From the NCBI GenBank assembly GCA_009786025.1, contig WQUA01000002.1, positions 5,529-69,528 on the forward strand: a stretch of 64,000 nt of DNA. The letters run 5' to 3'. The stretch's first letter is position 1, and each line of letters begins with the position of its first letter. This document shows positions 8,882 to 17,781 of the stretch, in pieces. Source of the DNA: Pseudomonadota bacterium. Its GTDB lineage: Bacteria > Pseudomonadota > Gammaproteobacteria > Burkholderiales > Casimicrobiaceae. Position numbers and translations under genes: made by a program. The notes beneath the pieces were generated by a model. The model was not told the origin of the DNA and did not search any database. It worked only from the letters and a program-made list of their open reading frames with translations.

Positions 8882-9166
8882 TCACGACCACGCTCCTTTT
8901 CTCTCTTCGGCCATTTCTGCGATGGTGGCCGCTCGCAGCATTTTCTGCGCTCGCTCGCTCAGCAATTTGCCGCCGATCGCCGCCCATCTCTCTGCGGTCA
9001 ACGCTGCTTTCGCAGCGGCCAGCGTTTTCTCGTGTTCTTCTTCCGGCCGTAACATCACCAGAAAAACATCGTCGGTATCGGCGCCGTATTGGTTCATGTC
9101 TTTTCCGTTTGTCGTGACAGCCAACAAATGGATGGACGGATTCGTTGCAGAAACTTCTCTCAGCAT
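8882..9166 (-). CDS. Small hypothetical protein (94 aa)
   Basis: Not recognised. It is acidic and soluble, with DVFLVMLRPEEEHEKTLAAA followed by KAALTAERWAAIGGKLLSERAQKML, predicted to be mostly helical. The ATG at 9166 has AGGA seven bases upstream; a TTG at 9172 is an alternative. It starts about 10 bases after the preceding small membrane gene, so they probably form one two-gene unit. Confidence 0.55.
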   Translation of the reverse strand: MLREVSATNPSIHLLAVTTNGKDMNQYGADTDDVFLVMLRPEEEHEKTLAAAKAALTAERWAAIGGKLLSERAQKMLRAATIAEMAEERKGAWS

Positions 9167-9175
9167 TTTCAATTC

Positions 9176-9376
9176 CTACGCGCTGCCGACGAGGAACAGA
9201 ATCGCTGCCATTAGCAACAGGCTGGCGACAACGCCGGTTATCGTCGCTGCGCCGACAAAGCGCAACAGATCGCGCACACCGCTTCGGCTCATCGCCGGAA
9301 AATGTTCGGGGGATGAAGCGCGTGCAGTGGCGTTGACATGGGATAAAAGGTTGACGGCAGAGGAAACGGCGGACAT
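9176..9376 (-). CDS. Small single-pass membrane protein (66 aa)
   Basis: Not recognised. The N-terminal 38 residues are Ser/Ala-rich and soluble. The C-terminus carries one hydrophobic helix (FVGAATITGVVASLLLMAAI, residues about 41-64). AAGGAG lies 6 bases before the ATG, supporting translation. It is divergent from the PdsR-like regulator, so a link to that system is possible but unproven. Confidence 0.55.
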   Translation of the reverse strand: MSAVSSAVNLLSHVNATARASSPEHFPAMSRSGVRDLLRFVGAATITGVVASLLLMAAILFLVGSA

Positions 9377-9554
9377 GTTTTTCTCCTTGCGGTAAGCGGT
9401 TGTTCAATGCCGCCATTACACCTGCCGACCGTGACGATTTTGGATGCGGTTGCTGCCAAAACACCGATCAATTGTGGCAAAGTGATGGCAATCTCCAAAA
9501 ATCATGCCCGCCGCCCGTTGCTTCGGCTATAGTGCCGTTAGCGCGGTTTTGGTT

Positions 9555-9592
9555 TAACCCCCTCTCTCTCCTTGCGGGAGAGGATGAAGGTG
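9555..9592. repeat. CCCCTCTCTC-type hairpin in the spacer before the response regulator
   Basis: A CTCTCTCCTTGCGGGAGAGG inverted repeat of the same class as those at 31.9, 43.2 and 45.6 kb lies 50 bases upstream of the regulator start. The rest of the 9377-9642 spacer shows no clear gene. Confidence 0.6.
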
Positions 9593-9642
9593 TCTTGAAC
9601 CTAAAACGCGCCAGTGTAACCCTTGCTTTTTGGAGAACTCCC

Positions 9643-10341
9643 ATGAGCCGCCACATCGCCCTGATTGAAGACGAACCGGCATTGCGCGACAACTGCGCTG
9701 AAGCGTTGCGTCGGCAAGGCTATAAAGTGTCCACCTACACCAACCGCACCGAAGCGCTAGCCGCTTTTGCCGCTCGCTTGCCCGATCTGGCGCTGATCGA
9801 CATCGGCCTCGGTGATGAAGTCGATGGTGGTTTTACGTTGTGCCGCGAACTGCGGGCGCGTTCGGAGCGCTTGCCGATTATTTTTCTTTCGGCGCGCGAC
9901 AGCGATTTCGACGTTGTTGCCGGGTTGCGCATGGGCGCCGACGATTACGTCACCAAGGACGTCAGCCTGCCGCATTTAACTGCGCGCATCGCCACGCTGT
10001 TTCGACGCAGTGATCTGGCCACGTCGCCGCCGGAAGCTGACGACGTGCTGGTGCGCGGCGCGTTGCGTCTCGACTTGCCGCGGTTGTCGGCGTATTGGCA
10101 GGATACGCCAGTGCCGCTCACGGTCACCGAATTCTGGATGGTGCATACACTGGCGCGTCACCCCGGCCACGTCAAAGATCGCGAAAGCCTGATGAAAGAC
10201 GCCCGCATCTACGTCGATGAGGCGACGATCACATCGCACATCAAACGCATCCGCCGCAAATTCGCCACGATTGATCCGTCCTTCGATCACATCGTCACCG
10301 TTTACGGTATGGGTTACCGTTGGAATCCGCAGGAAACATGA
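9643..10341 (+). CDS. pdsR: Response regulator of the proteobacterial dedicated sortase system (PdsR-type)
   Basis: A 232-residue OmpR/PhoB-class DNA-binding regulator. The receiver domain has Asp53 (LALIDIGLGDEVDGGFTLC) and FLSARDSDFDVVAGLRMGAD followed by DYVTKD. The winged helix has LTVTEFWMVHTLARHPGHVK and TITSHIKRIRRKF plus VYGMGYRWN. These phrases match the dedicated-sortase regulator family by recall rather than by database search. It is coupled to the kinase by an ATGA overlap at 10338. Normally such a pair flanks a sortase, an OmpA-like protein and a VIT/VWA sortase target; none is in the window. The name rests on family recognition; a generic OmpR regulator is the fallback. Confidence 0.8.
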   Translation: MSRHIALIEDEPALRDNCAEALRRQGYKVSTYTNRTEALAAFAARLPDLALIDIGLGDEVDGGFTLCRELRARSERLPIIFLSARDSDFDVVAGLRMGADDYVTKDVSLPHLTARIATLFRRSDLATSPPEADDVLVRGALRLDLPRLSAYWQDTPVPLTVTEFWMVHTLARHPGHVKDRESLMKDARIYVDEATITSHIKRIRRKFATIDPSFDHIVTVYGMGYRWNPQET

Positions 10342-12143
10342 ACGCCTCCACTCCTTCCTCTCGCCGGGGTTGGCGCTTCGGCATCCGGCTGCAACTGCTG
10401 TTGGCGCTGACTGTGCTGCTGATCCTGCCCTGGTTCGGTTACGAATACCTGCGCGAAGTTGACCTCTTTCTCAAGAGCGGTCAGGAACGGGCGCTGCGCG
10501 TCACTGCCAAAGCGGTGGCGACGGCTTTATACGAACGCCCTGATGTTCTTCGCACCGATAATTTCCTCTCTTTGCCGCAAGCGCAGCGCGAAGCCGATAC
10601 CGCCGACTTCTCGGAAGCGCCGCCGGGAGCACCGGATTCGCCACCGCGGCTGCCGACGCAACCACTGGTCGTTACTCCGCTGTCGCTGCCGCATCCATCA
10701 ACATCGCTTTCGGGCAATCTGCAGCAACAACTCGAAAACGCCTTGACGCCGCTGGTGCCTGCCAACGTGCGCTTGTGGGTAGTTGACCGCGATCTGCACG
10801 TATTGGCGCGACTCGGCTCGCTGCACCGGATGATCGACGAGCGACCGCCGCAGCCGTTCGCGTGGAGCGACCCCTGGCCCTGGCTGCGCGCGCATTTGAT
10901 CGAGCCGATTTACGCGAGTTTGATCGACCTGCCGACCGAAGATTTCGTGGATGAACCGGAAGCGCAAACGCTGGCGTCGGCGCGCGAAGTCGAAAGCGCG
11001 CTCTCCGGCATTCCGATGCTTGGCCAGCGCCCGACCACCGACCGCGCCGCCACCGTCACCGTTGCCACCACGCCGATCTGGACCGGCGATCGCGTTGCTG
11101 GCGCCGTCATCGTCGAAGAAACCACCAACGGCATTCTTGCCGCCCGCAACCAGGCGTTTGAACGATTGTTTTCACTGCTGCTTGCCGCCGTGCTGCTGAT
11201 CGCCGTCGTATTGATCGTTTATGCCTCGCGTTTATCGACGCGCATCCGCCGGCTGCGCAATGAAATCGAGCACGCCGTTGATGCGCGTGGCCGCGTGCGC
11301 ACCATCGCCGCCAGCGCCAAAGCTGGAGATGAAATCGGCGACCTGTCGCGCAGCTTTTCGGATGTGCTCGGGCGCCTCGAAGAAGCCGCTATTTACCGCG
11401 AACAAATCGCCAGTCGTTTGTCGCACGAATTGCGCACGCCGATCGCCGTCGTTCGCAGCTCGCTCGAAAATCTGCACGAGCCGTTGTCCGAAGACGAGCG
11501 CTGCACTTACCTCGAACGCGCGCAAGGTGGGTTGACGCGGCTGTCGCACATCCTGGCGCGGATGACCGAGGCCTCGCGTCTCGACCAAAGCATCATCGAC
11601 GCCGAACGCGCTGAGGTCGATCTTTGCGCGTTGCTTAAAAGCAGCGTTGAGGGTTACGCGCTGGCTTATCCTGACCGCCGCTTTTCGCTGCGCGTTCCCG
11701 ATGCGCCGTGTCGTCGTTTTGTTGCGCCTGATCTGATCGTGCAAATGCTGGACAAACTGATCGCCAACGCGCACGAATTCGCCACCCTCGATACCCCCAT
11801 TGACATCAGCCTGCAATCGACCGGCAAAAGTATGGTGTTGCGCGTCATCAACGAAGGGCCGCTGCCGCCCGAAGGCGACAACGCCGCGCTGTTTGAGCCG
11901 ATGGTTTCCGTTCGTCAAGGCAAACGCAGCGACACGCCGCACCTCGGACTGGGGCTTTACATCGTGCGGCTGATCGCCGAATTTCACGGTGGCACAGCGC
12001 GCCTGTCGCCACGCGACGATGCGCTAGGCGCGGTGGCAACGATCACGCTGGATCATGCACCGAGTCAGGCTTCGGAATTAAACCCCTCCCTTCACGGGGA
12101 AAGCCGGGATGAGGACGGGTTTACGGGTGGCCAGAAAAAATAA
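10338..12143 (+). CDS. pdsS: Sensor histidine kinase of the dedicated sortase system (PdsS-type)
   Basis: A 601-residue inner-membrane kinase. TM1 is near residues 15-35. A periplasmic sensor region runs to about 270, and TM2 is LLLAAVLLIAVVLIVYASRL. A HAMP segment and HisKA follow (SHELRTPIAVVRSSL, phosphoacceptor His363), then a HATPase with LIANAHEFA and HLGLGLYIVRLIAEFHGG. It overlaps the regulator gene by four bases. The last 20 residues (NPSLHGESRDEDGFTGG and onward) derive from a genome repeat. No sortase or target gene is adjacent. Confidence 0.82.
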   Translation: MNASTPSSRRGWRFGIRLQLLLALTVLLILPWFGYEYLREVDLFLKSGQERALRVTAKAVATALYERPDVLRTDNFLSLPQAQREADTADFSEAPPGAPDSPPRLPTQPLVVTPLSLPHPSTSLSGNLQQQLENALTPLVPANVRLWVVDRDLHVLARLGSLHRMIDERPPQPFAWSDPWPWLRAHLIEPIYASLIDLPTEDFVDEPEAQTLASAREVESALSGIPMLGQRPTTDRAATVTVATTPIWTGDRVAGAVIVEETTNGILAARNQAFERLFSLLLAAVLLIAVVLIVYASRLSTRIRRLRNEIEHAVDARGRVRTIAASAKAGDEIGDLSRSFSDVLGRLEEAAIYREQIASRLSHELRTPIAVVRSSLENLHEPLSEDERCTYLERAQGGLTRLSHILARMTEASRLDQSIIDAERAEVDLCALLKSSVEGYALAYPDRRFSLRVPDAPCRRFVAPDLIVQMLDKLIANAHEFATLDTPIDISLQSTGKSMVLRVINEGPLPPEGDNAALFEPMVSVRQGKRSDTPHLGLGLYIVRLIAEFHGGTARLSPRDDALGAVATITLDHAPSQASELNPSLHGESRDEDGFTGGQKK

Positions 12144-12225
12144 CCGCAAAAAATACATGGGATACAAAGAAAGCGCGGTTATTCTGTTCGTACAGGGACG
12201 GGTTTCAAACCCACCCTTTTTATTC
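12083..12225. repeat. Repeat cluster at the kinase 3' end and downstream gap
   Basis: A CCCCTCCCTTCACGGGGA module is read as kinase tail, followed by an AACCGCAAAAAATACATGGG module (12142). Then comes a GACGGGTTTCAAACCCACCC hairpin with a T-rich end (about 12197-12222), like those at 60.13 and 60.47 kb. The T-rich hairpin could act as a terminator between the convergent kinase and efflux genes. A REP-like fragment lies at about 12290-12310. Confidence 0.6.
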
Positions 12226-12315
12226 TTGCGCGACAATGTGAATAACGCGGCGCTATCCTCTTCTGTGTCCAGCGTCTTGCGGCTCGACACGGGATGACGC
12301 GCTTCGCCTTTCCTT

Positions 12316-13875
12316 TTAATGCGCTGCCGTCGCTTCTTCGCCGCCCTTGCTGTGCGCCTGGACGCGCCTGGAGAGCCACACCAACGCAATGAGGGCCACG
12401 ACCAGCAACGCTGAAACATAAAAAATCTCTTGTGTGGAAATCATATAGGCTTGTTGCGTAACCAGGTTATTGATGAACGCCAGCGCCTGATCATGGCTCA
12501 TGCCCATCTGCTGCAAATGGTCGATAGTTTGCACCGCTTGCGGGTTCCCCAGTTGCACGGCCTCCACCAGTTGCGCGTGATGCATGTCGGCGCGGTGCTC
12601 CCACATGGTGGTGCTGACCGAAGTGCCGACGGCGCCCGCGGTGATACGGATAGAGTTCATCAAACTGGAAGCCGACGCAATGCGCCAGGGCGGCAAGCCC
12701 GACAAGATGATGGTCAGCAACGGAATAAAGAAAGTCGCCGTGGCGATGCCCTGGATAACCGTCGGCAACATCAACCCGGCCAAGTTGATGTCGGTGTTGA
12801 AATGCGAGCGCATCCAGAACACCAGGCCGAAAATCGCGAACGAAAAGCTGGCGTAAATACGTGGATCGACGCGGTTGATGGTGAGGCCTACCATGGGCGC
12901 GATGATGATGGCCAGGATGCCCACCGGCGCCATGATCATGCCCGCCTGTGTTGCGGTGTAGCCCATGTATTGTTGCACCCACAGCGGCAGAATCACCACA
13001 TTGCCAAAGAACAGGCCGTAGCCGACCGAGATCGCCAGCGTGCCAGCCCAGAAATTGCGGCTTTTGAACAGCGTCACATCAACCACCGGGTGTTCCTCGG
13101 TGAACTCCCACACCATGAAAAACAAGAACCCGACCACCGCCACCGCCGCCAACGTCACGATCAGGGATGAAGAAAACCAGTCGAGCTCCTTGCCCTTGTC
13201 GAGCATGATTTGCAATGCACCGACCCACACCACCAACAGCGCCAGGCCGATCACGTCGATGGGCACGCGCCGGGTTGCCGATTCGCGTTTGTGATAAATG
13301 CTCCAGACGCCAACGACCGCGAGCAAGCCCACCGGCACGTTGATGAAAAAGATCCACGACCAGGTGACGTTGTCGGTGATCCAGCCGCCCAAGAGCGGCC
13401 CGGTTACAGGCGCCACCAGTGTGATGATGGAAAAGATGGCCAGCGCCAATCCGGATTTGGCGCGCGGATAACTGGCCAGCAGCAGGGTTTGCGACAACGG
13501 GATCATCGGTCCCGCTACGAACCCCTGCAATATCCGAAAGGCGATCAACATCGTTATGTTAGGCGCCATGCCACACAGCCAGGAACTGATCGAAAACAGC
13601 AGCATGCTGGCGATGAACAGCCGCACCTGCCCGATACGCTGGGTGAGCCAACCGGTCAGCGGCACGGCAATGGCGTTGGCCACCGCGAAGCTGGTGATAA
13701 CCCAGGTACCCTGGTTCGGGCTGACGCCCAGGTCGCCCGCGATAGAGGGCAGCGACACATTGGCGATCGACGTGTCGAGCACGGTCATGAAGGTCGCCGC
13801 TCCCAGGGACAGGGTACCCAGCACGCGCGTGCCGCCCGTCAGCGGCGGGTATTCTTTGTGCCCGTCTGCGCTCAT
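12316..13875 (-). CDS. DHA2-family multidrug efflux MFS transporter (EmrB-like)
   Basis: A 519-residue inner-membrane proton antiporter predicted to have 14 helices. Typical DHA2 motifs are FMTVLDTSIANVSLPSIAGD, SPNQGTWVITSFAVANAIAV, GWLTQRIGQ and GPLLGGWITDNVTWSWIFFI followed by NVPVG. It pairs with the EmrA-like adaptor and NodT-type outer-membrane factor upstream to export drugs or fatty-acid-like compounds across both membranes. It is the last gene of the MarR-headed operon. The substrate is unknown. Confidence 0.93.
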   Translation of the reverse strand: MSADGHKEYPPLTGGTRVLGTLSLGAATFMTVLDTSIANVSLPSIAGDLGVSPNQGTWVITSFAVANAIAVPLTGWLTQRIGQVRLFIASMLLFSISSWLCGMAPNITMLIAFRILQGFVAGPMIPLSQTLLLASYPRAKSGLALAIFSIITLVAPVTGPLLGGWITDNVTWSWIFFINVPVGLLAVVGVWSIYHKRESATRRVPIDVIGLALLVVWVGALQIMLDKGKELDWFSSSLIVTLAAVAVVGFLFFMVWEFTEEHPVVDVTLFKSRNFWAGTLAISVGYGLFFGNVVILPLWVQQYMGYTATQAGMIMAPVGILAIIIAPMVGLTINRVDPRIYASFSFAIFGLVFWMRSHFNTDINLAGLMLPTVIQGIATATFFIPLLTIILSGLPPWRIASASSLMNSIRITAGAVGTSVSTTMWEHRADMHHAQLVEAVQLGNPQAVQTIDHLQQMGMSHDQALAFINNLVTQQAYMISTQEIFYVSALLVVALIALVWLSRRVQAHSKGGEEATAAH

Positions 13876-13884
13876 GGCCCCGCC

Positions 13885-15183
13885 TTACTTGCCCGCGCGC
13901 CCCAAGTTCTGGTCAATGATTTTGCGTACCAGCGCGTCGGCGCCCCGGTCGGCCTCGGCATAAACTTCGGTAGCGGCAATCGGCTCGACGGGCGGCGCGC
14001 CGACCAGTTCGGGGCCGCTGCGGTCTCTCACCTCTACTTCAGCCTCCATTGACAACCCTACGCGCAGCGGATGCGCCTTGAGTTGTTCCGGGTTGAGGCG
14101 AATGCGCACCGGCACTCGCTGCACCACCTTGATCCAGTTGCCGGTGGCGTTCTGCGCGGGTAGCAGCGCCGACGCTGCGCCGGTGGCGATGCCCAGGCCG
14201 ATCACTTTCCCGTCGTACACCACTTTGCTGCCATACACATCGGCGGTGAGTTTGACCGACTGGCCGATACGGATATTGCGCAACTGGTTTTCCTTGAAAT
14301 TGGCGTCCACCCAAACCTGATCGAGCGGCACCACCGACATCAGCGGCGCCCCCGGCGCTACGCGCTGCCCCAGTTGCACGGTACGCTTGCTCACATAGCC
14401 CGAAACCGGCGCCGGCAGTGTCGTGCGATGCGCATCAAGCCACGCCTGCTTGAGTTTGGCGGCGGCGGCTTTGACGTTGGGGTGATCTTCGACCGACGTG
14501 CCGTCGGTCAACGCCTGATTGCTGGCGAGCTGCTCGCGCGCGGCGCTGACGGCGGCTTGTGCTGCAACCAGCGAACTGCGCGCAGCGGTCAACTGGTCAC
14601 GCGCATGCGCCAGCTCTTCGCCGGAGACGCCGCCGCTGTCGGCCAGCTTCTGGCGGCGCGCCAAATCCTGCTCGGCTGTTGCCAGTTGCGTCTGCGCTTT
14701 ATCCACATCCGCCTCACGCAGTCTGACTTGCGCGGCCAGCGCCGCGTTGTCGGCGTAAAGCGTGCGCACCTGTCGCACCGTTTGCCCCAACGCCGCTTCG
14801 GCTTGCGCCTGCGCTACGTGGGTGTCAGCAGGATCGAATGCGATCAGCGTTTGCCCGGCCTGCACGCGATCGGTTTCGTCGGCATAGAGAGCTGTTACCG
14901 TACCGCTCACTTGCGGCGTAATCTGAACGATGTTGCCCTGCACATAAGCGTTGTCAGTGCTCTCGTAGCGACTGAGCACCAGCCATTCGTAGCCGCCCCA
15001 AACCAGGCCGGCAATCACGACCGCGACGGCCGCTATCAGGAGGCCGCGCTTGCGTTGTGGGCTTATCCGACGGTGTACGGCGACTTTCTCCAGCGCCGCG
15101 CCGCTGTTGTTGTGGGACACAGCCGGTGCGCCGGCGTTATGATTCGGACTGTTGCCGACTTGGGGTTGTTGCGGTTGATTCAC
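13885..15183 (-). CDS. EmrA-like periplasmic adaptor (membrane fusion protein)
   Basis: A 432-residue HlyD-family protein. It has a short cytoplasmic N-terminus and one membrane helix (LLIAAVAVVIAGLVWGGYEW, residues about 48-67). The lipoyl half-motif STDNAYVQGNIVQITPQVSG is followed by a long coiled coil (AEAALGQTVRQVRT to about residue 225). Then come the second lipoyl half APVSGYVSKRTVQLGQ and a beta-barrel with WVDANFKENQLRNI. It bridges the EmrB-like pump and the outer-membrane channel. Gaps are nine bases to the pump and 26 bases from the channel gene. Confidence 0.93.
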   Translation of the reverse strand: MNQPQQPQVGNSPNHNAGAPAVSHNNSGAALEKVAVHRRISPQRKRGLLIAAVAVVIAGLVWGGYEWLVLSRYESTDNAYVQGNIVQITPQVSGTVTALYADETDRVQAGQTLIAFDPADTHVAQAQAEAALGQTVRQVRTLYADNAALAAQVRLREADVDKAQTQLATAEQDLARRQKLADSGGVSGEELAHARDQLTAARSSLVAAQAAVSAAREQLASNQALTDGTSVEDHPNVKAAAAKLKQAWLDAHRTTLPAPVSGYVSKRTVQLGQRVAPGAPLMSVVPLDQVWVDANFKENQLRNIRIGQSVKLTADVYGSKVVYDGKVIGLGIATGAASALLPAQNATGNWIKVVQRVPVRIRLNPEQLKAHPLRVGLSMEAEVEVRDRSGPELVGAPPVEPIAATEVYAEADRGADALVRKIIDQNLGRAGK

Positions 15184-15209
15184 GATGTTGAGTAGGATTG
15201 AAGTTGCGT

Positions 15210-16736
15210 TCAGTTTCGGGCGGCGGTTTTTTCACGGTTGTCGTGGTCGCCCACGGTCGGCGCCGGTGAAGGCCGCCAGCCCCCACCCAGCGCTTGCGCC
15301 AAACTCGCCTGCGCCATCAACGCCTGCGCTTGCAAGTCCACCATCTGGCGGCGCTCCGCGAGCACCGTGCTCTCGGCAAAAAGTACGTTCAGATAAGCGC
15401 CCAGCCCAACGCGGTAGCGGTCTTGTGCGATGGCGTAAGCGCCTTCGGCGGCGGTCAGCGCCTGCTCCTGTTGCTCGCGCTGCTCGCCCAGACTTTTGAC
15501 CGCCTGCGCCTGATCGGCGGTATCGCGCATGGCGTCGATCACCGTCGCGTTGTAATCTTCGATGGCGGCGTCCACATCGGCGGTCTGACCGCGCAGGTTG
15601 GCGCGCAATCGACCCCCTTCGAAAATCGGCAGACGAACCGCCGGACCGACGTTCCATTCCAGGCTGCCTCCCTTAAGCCAGTTGCTTAAGCCCAGCGATT
15701 GCAGGCCGATTACACCCGCCAGATTGATATTGGGGTAGAACTGCGCTTTGGCGACCTGCACATTGCCTTCAGCGGCTTCCACTCGCCAGCGTGCGGCCAC
15801 GATGTCGGCGCGGCGACCGAGCCAGTCGGCCGATAGTTCGGTGGGCAGCGCCAGCGTTTTAAACCCCGCCAGATGCGGCGCAACAACATCGTCCGGTAAC
15901 CGCGGCTGTCCAAGCAGCGCCGCCAGCGCGTTGCGTGTCGTATCGGCTTGCTGCGCCAGCGCGGTCATTTGCACGCGCGAATCGGCGCGGCCAGCTTCGT
16001 TCTGCCGCACTTCCATTTGCGTATCGAGGCCGGCTTGCAGACGATCATGCACCAGTTGCAGAATCTGTTGGCGCTGTGCCAGCATGCGCTCGGCCACCAC
16101 GCGCTGATCCTCGATACGCGCCCACTGAATGTAAGCGCGCACGACGTTGGCCGCCAGCAACACGCGCGCAGCATCCCGCTCAGCTTCGGTGGCGCGCGCC
16201 TGCCCGATGGCCGCAGCAATAGCGCCCGAATGCTTGCCAAAGAAATCCAGCTCCCAACCACCGTTGAGCTGGAGCGTGCCCATGTTGAACTGACTGCCGC
16301 CATAGGGCGGCGGATAGATATAGTTTTTCTGAAACTGCATGCGCTGCGCGTTCAGTTCACCATTGAACTGCGGCCAGTCGTCGGCGCGGACGATACCGAC
16401 CGCGCTCTGCGCCTTGATCACACGCGCCGCCGCCGCATGCAGGCTGGGGTTATCCGAGAGCGCTTGCTCGACCAAACGATCGAGTTGCGGGTCACCAAAC
16501 GCCTTCCACCAGTCAGCGGCGGGAAACAAATCCGGCGCGCTTTGCGCATTGGCGTCGCTCGCCTGCGTGGTCGGCAGACCGAGCGCATCGGCGTCGCGCA
16601 GCCTGGCGCTGGTTGTGATGCCTTGCATGTCGGCGCACGCCGTCAGCAACGCAGCACAAACCGCCGCCAGCGCAACGCCGGCCCGGCACACAAGCCGTCG
16701 CTTGTCCGCGGCCAAAGCTCCGGGAAATCGTTTCAT
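15210..16736 (-). CDS. NodT/OprM-type outer membrane efflux lipoprotein
   Basis: A 508-residue outer-membrane factor. The signal and lipobox are visible (AVCAALLTAC, acylated Cys near residue 33). The body carries the two repeated helical/strand halves of the TolC fold, with GGWELDFFGKHSGA, FYPNINLAGVIGLQSLGLS and GPAVRLPIFEGGRLRANLRG. The start was set to ATG 16736, which overlaps the MarR stop (ATGA) and so is coupled. It forms the exit duct for the EmrAB-like pump. Confidence 0.92.
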   Translation of the reverse strand: MKRFPGALAADKRRLVCRAGVALAAVCAALLTACADMQGITTSARLRDADALGLPTTQASDANAQSAPDLFPAADWWKAFGDPQLDRLVEQALSDNPSLHAAAARVIKAQSAVGIVRADDWPQFNGELNAQRMQFQKNYIYPPPYGGSQFNMGTLQLNGGWELDFFGKHSGAIAAAIGQARATEAERDAARVLLAANVVRAYIQWARIEDQRVVAERMLAQRQQILQLVHDRLQAGLDTQMEVRQNEAGRADSRVQMTALAQQADTTRNALAALLGQPRLPDDVVAPHLAGFKTLALPTELSADWLGRRADIVAARWRVEAAEGNVQVAKAQFYPNINLAGVIGLQSLGLSNWLKGGSLEWNVGPAVRLPIFEGGRLRANLRGQTADVDAAIEDYNATVIDAMRDTADQAQAVKSLGEQREQQEQALTAAEGAYAIAQDRYRVGLGAYLNVLFAESTVLAERRQMVDLQAQALMAQASLAQALGGGWRPSPAPTVGDHDNREKTAARN

Positions 16737-17314
16737 GATGAACAACGCTCGCTTTTGAGGCTCAACCGCTCGGCATCGTCAGCCAGGCGCGTGAGCAAAT
16801 CCTGCAATTGTCGCCATTCCTCGCGGCTAAAACCGGCCAGCGCGCGATTGTAAACCTGGCTGAGCACAAGCGGCACGCGCGCGGCGGCGGCTTGGCCCTC
16901 AGGCGTCAATTCAATCTGCACCACGCGCCGGTCGGCGGCGCAGGGCACACGCCGGCACAATCCCTTTTTCTCGATACGATCGAGCAAGCGCGTCATCGCA
17001 CCGGTATCGGTACGGCAGAGACGCGCCAGCCCCGCCACCGTATTGGCCTGCCCCTGATAGACCTTGTGCAGCAGCACCCATTGCGGCGCGGTAGGGCCGC
17101 CCAGATCGGTTGCTTCGTTGACCAGTTGCGCTAACGCCAACTCGGCGCGCCGCAACATCGGCAACAGCCCCCGTTGATCGTCCATGCGATCCGGCCGGTA
17201 ATACGCTGGCGCTCGCGTCGCCGTACGACCGGGCGGTGACGTACGGTGACCCGGCGGTGGGTTGGACAAAGGATCAGGTGATGCGCTGGGCAATGATTGG
17301 GCGGTCTTGATCAT
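16733..17314 (-). CDS. MarR-family transcriptional regulator of the efflux operon
   Basis: A 193-residue protein from the ATG at 17314; the family core starts near MLRRAELALAQLVNEATDLG. The winged helix shows TVAGLARLCRTDTGAMTRLL and the wing KKGLCRRVPCAADRRVVQIELT. MarR proteins usually repress the transporter operon they head until a ligand binds. The first 45-60 residues are low-complexity and Pro-rich, so the start is uncertain: the open frame reaches up to 17374, and MDDQRG (about 17188) is an internal option. A long palindrome overlaps a promoter upstream. Confidence 0.85.
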   Translation of the reverse strand: MIKTAQSLPSASPDPLSNPPPGHRTSPPGRTATRAPAYYRPDRMDDQRGLLPMLRRAELALAQLVNEATDLGGPTAPQWVLLHKVYQGQANTVAGLARLCRTDTGAMTRLLDRIEKKGLCRRVPCAADRRVVQIELTPEGQAAAARVPLVLSQVYNRALAGFSREEWRQLQDLLTRLADDAERLSLKSERCSS

Positions 17315-17419
17315 GAATGGAAACGGGGCGGATGAATCACAAACCATTGAGTACAAACAAACGGACGCAAGCAACCGTCCGCAAGCAACAAAGCATTTAG
17401 AGTATTTCCGAGACTGGAT

Positions 17420-17448
17420 AAGATACCCGATTTTATTTGCCTATGCAA
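17420..17448 (-). promoter_or_regulatory. Candidate sigma70 promoter of the marR-efflux operon
   Basis: Read on the minus strand, TTGCAT (-35, 17443-17448) and TATCTT (-10, 17420-17425) are separated by exactly 17 bases. They point toward the MarR gene about 100 bases downstream. Assigned by consensus only. Confidence 0.55.
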
Positions 17449-17463
17449 ATATTGCATGGGCAA
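17437..17463. promoter_or_regulatory. 27-bp palindrome, likely MarR operator
   Basis: TTGCCTATGCAA at the left mirrors TTGCATGGGCAA at the right around an ATA-type centre, with only one arm mismatch apart from the centre. It covers the -35 hexamer of the candidate promoter. That is the expected position for autorepression by the adjacent MarR protein. Confidence 0.55.
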
Positions 17464-17494
17464 TGATCTTGCCGGGAAGCCTCAAACGGCTTGT

Positions 17495-17740
17495 GGAAGA
17501 AAAAGGTCACCCGCAAAGAACGCGAAGAATTCTCACGTGGGGGCACAGGTTTTAGGCCCTCCCTTTCAAGTGGGAGAAGGAATGGGGGCGCGCAAAGCTT
17601 TCCATCAAGAGGCACTATTTCCCCCACCCCGCGTCCCTCCCCCGTAAATAGAGGGAGACTTCTTCTTGGCCTTCTTTGCGTTTAAATCATGTTTTGGGTT
17701 TCCCGGAAGCGCTTCGCTTATTCGGGCTTGCTGCGTGCGA
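17495..17740. repeat. Intergenic repeat cluster between marR and the alpha/beta hydrolase
   Basis: The gap 17464-17781 holds an ACCCGCAAAGAACGCGAAG module (about 17508-17530), a CCCTCCCTTTCAAGTGGGAG hairpin (about 17560-17585), a CCCCACCCCGCGTCCCTCCC module (about 17620-17660) and a REP-like CGGAAGCGCTTCGCTTATTC (from about 17705). No convincing gene is present in the gap. Confidence 0.6.
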
Positions 17741-17781
17741 AGGTGAAAAATCCTTCCTGCGCCTCGCGATACAATGCCGAC

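Noticed and set aside
8703-9464. A 253-codon minus-strand frame over the two small genes
   Set aside because: Arg-rich translation typical of a shadow; the two shorter frames have proper ribosome sites.
17262-17555. A plus-strand frame upstream of the alpha/beta hydrolase
   Set aside because: It runs through the MarR 5' region, promoter and repeats, with no conserved motif.
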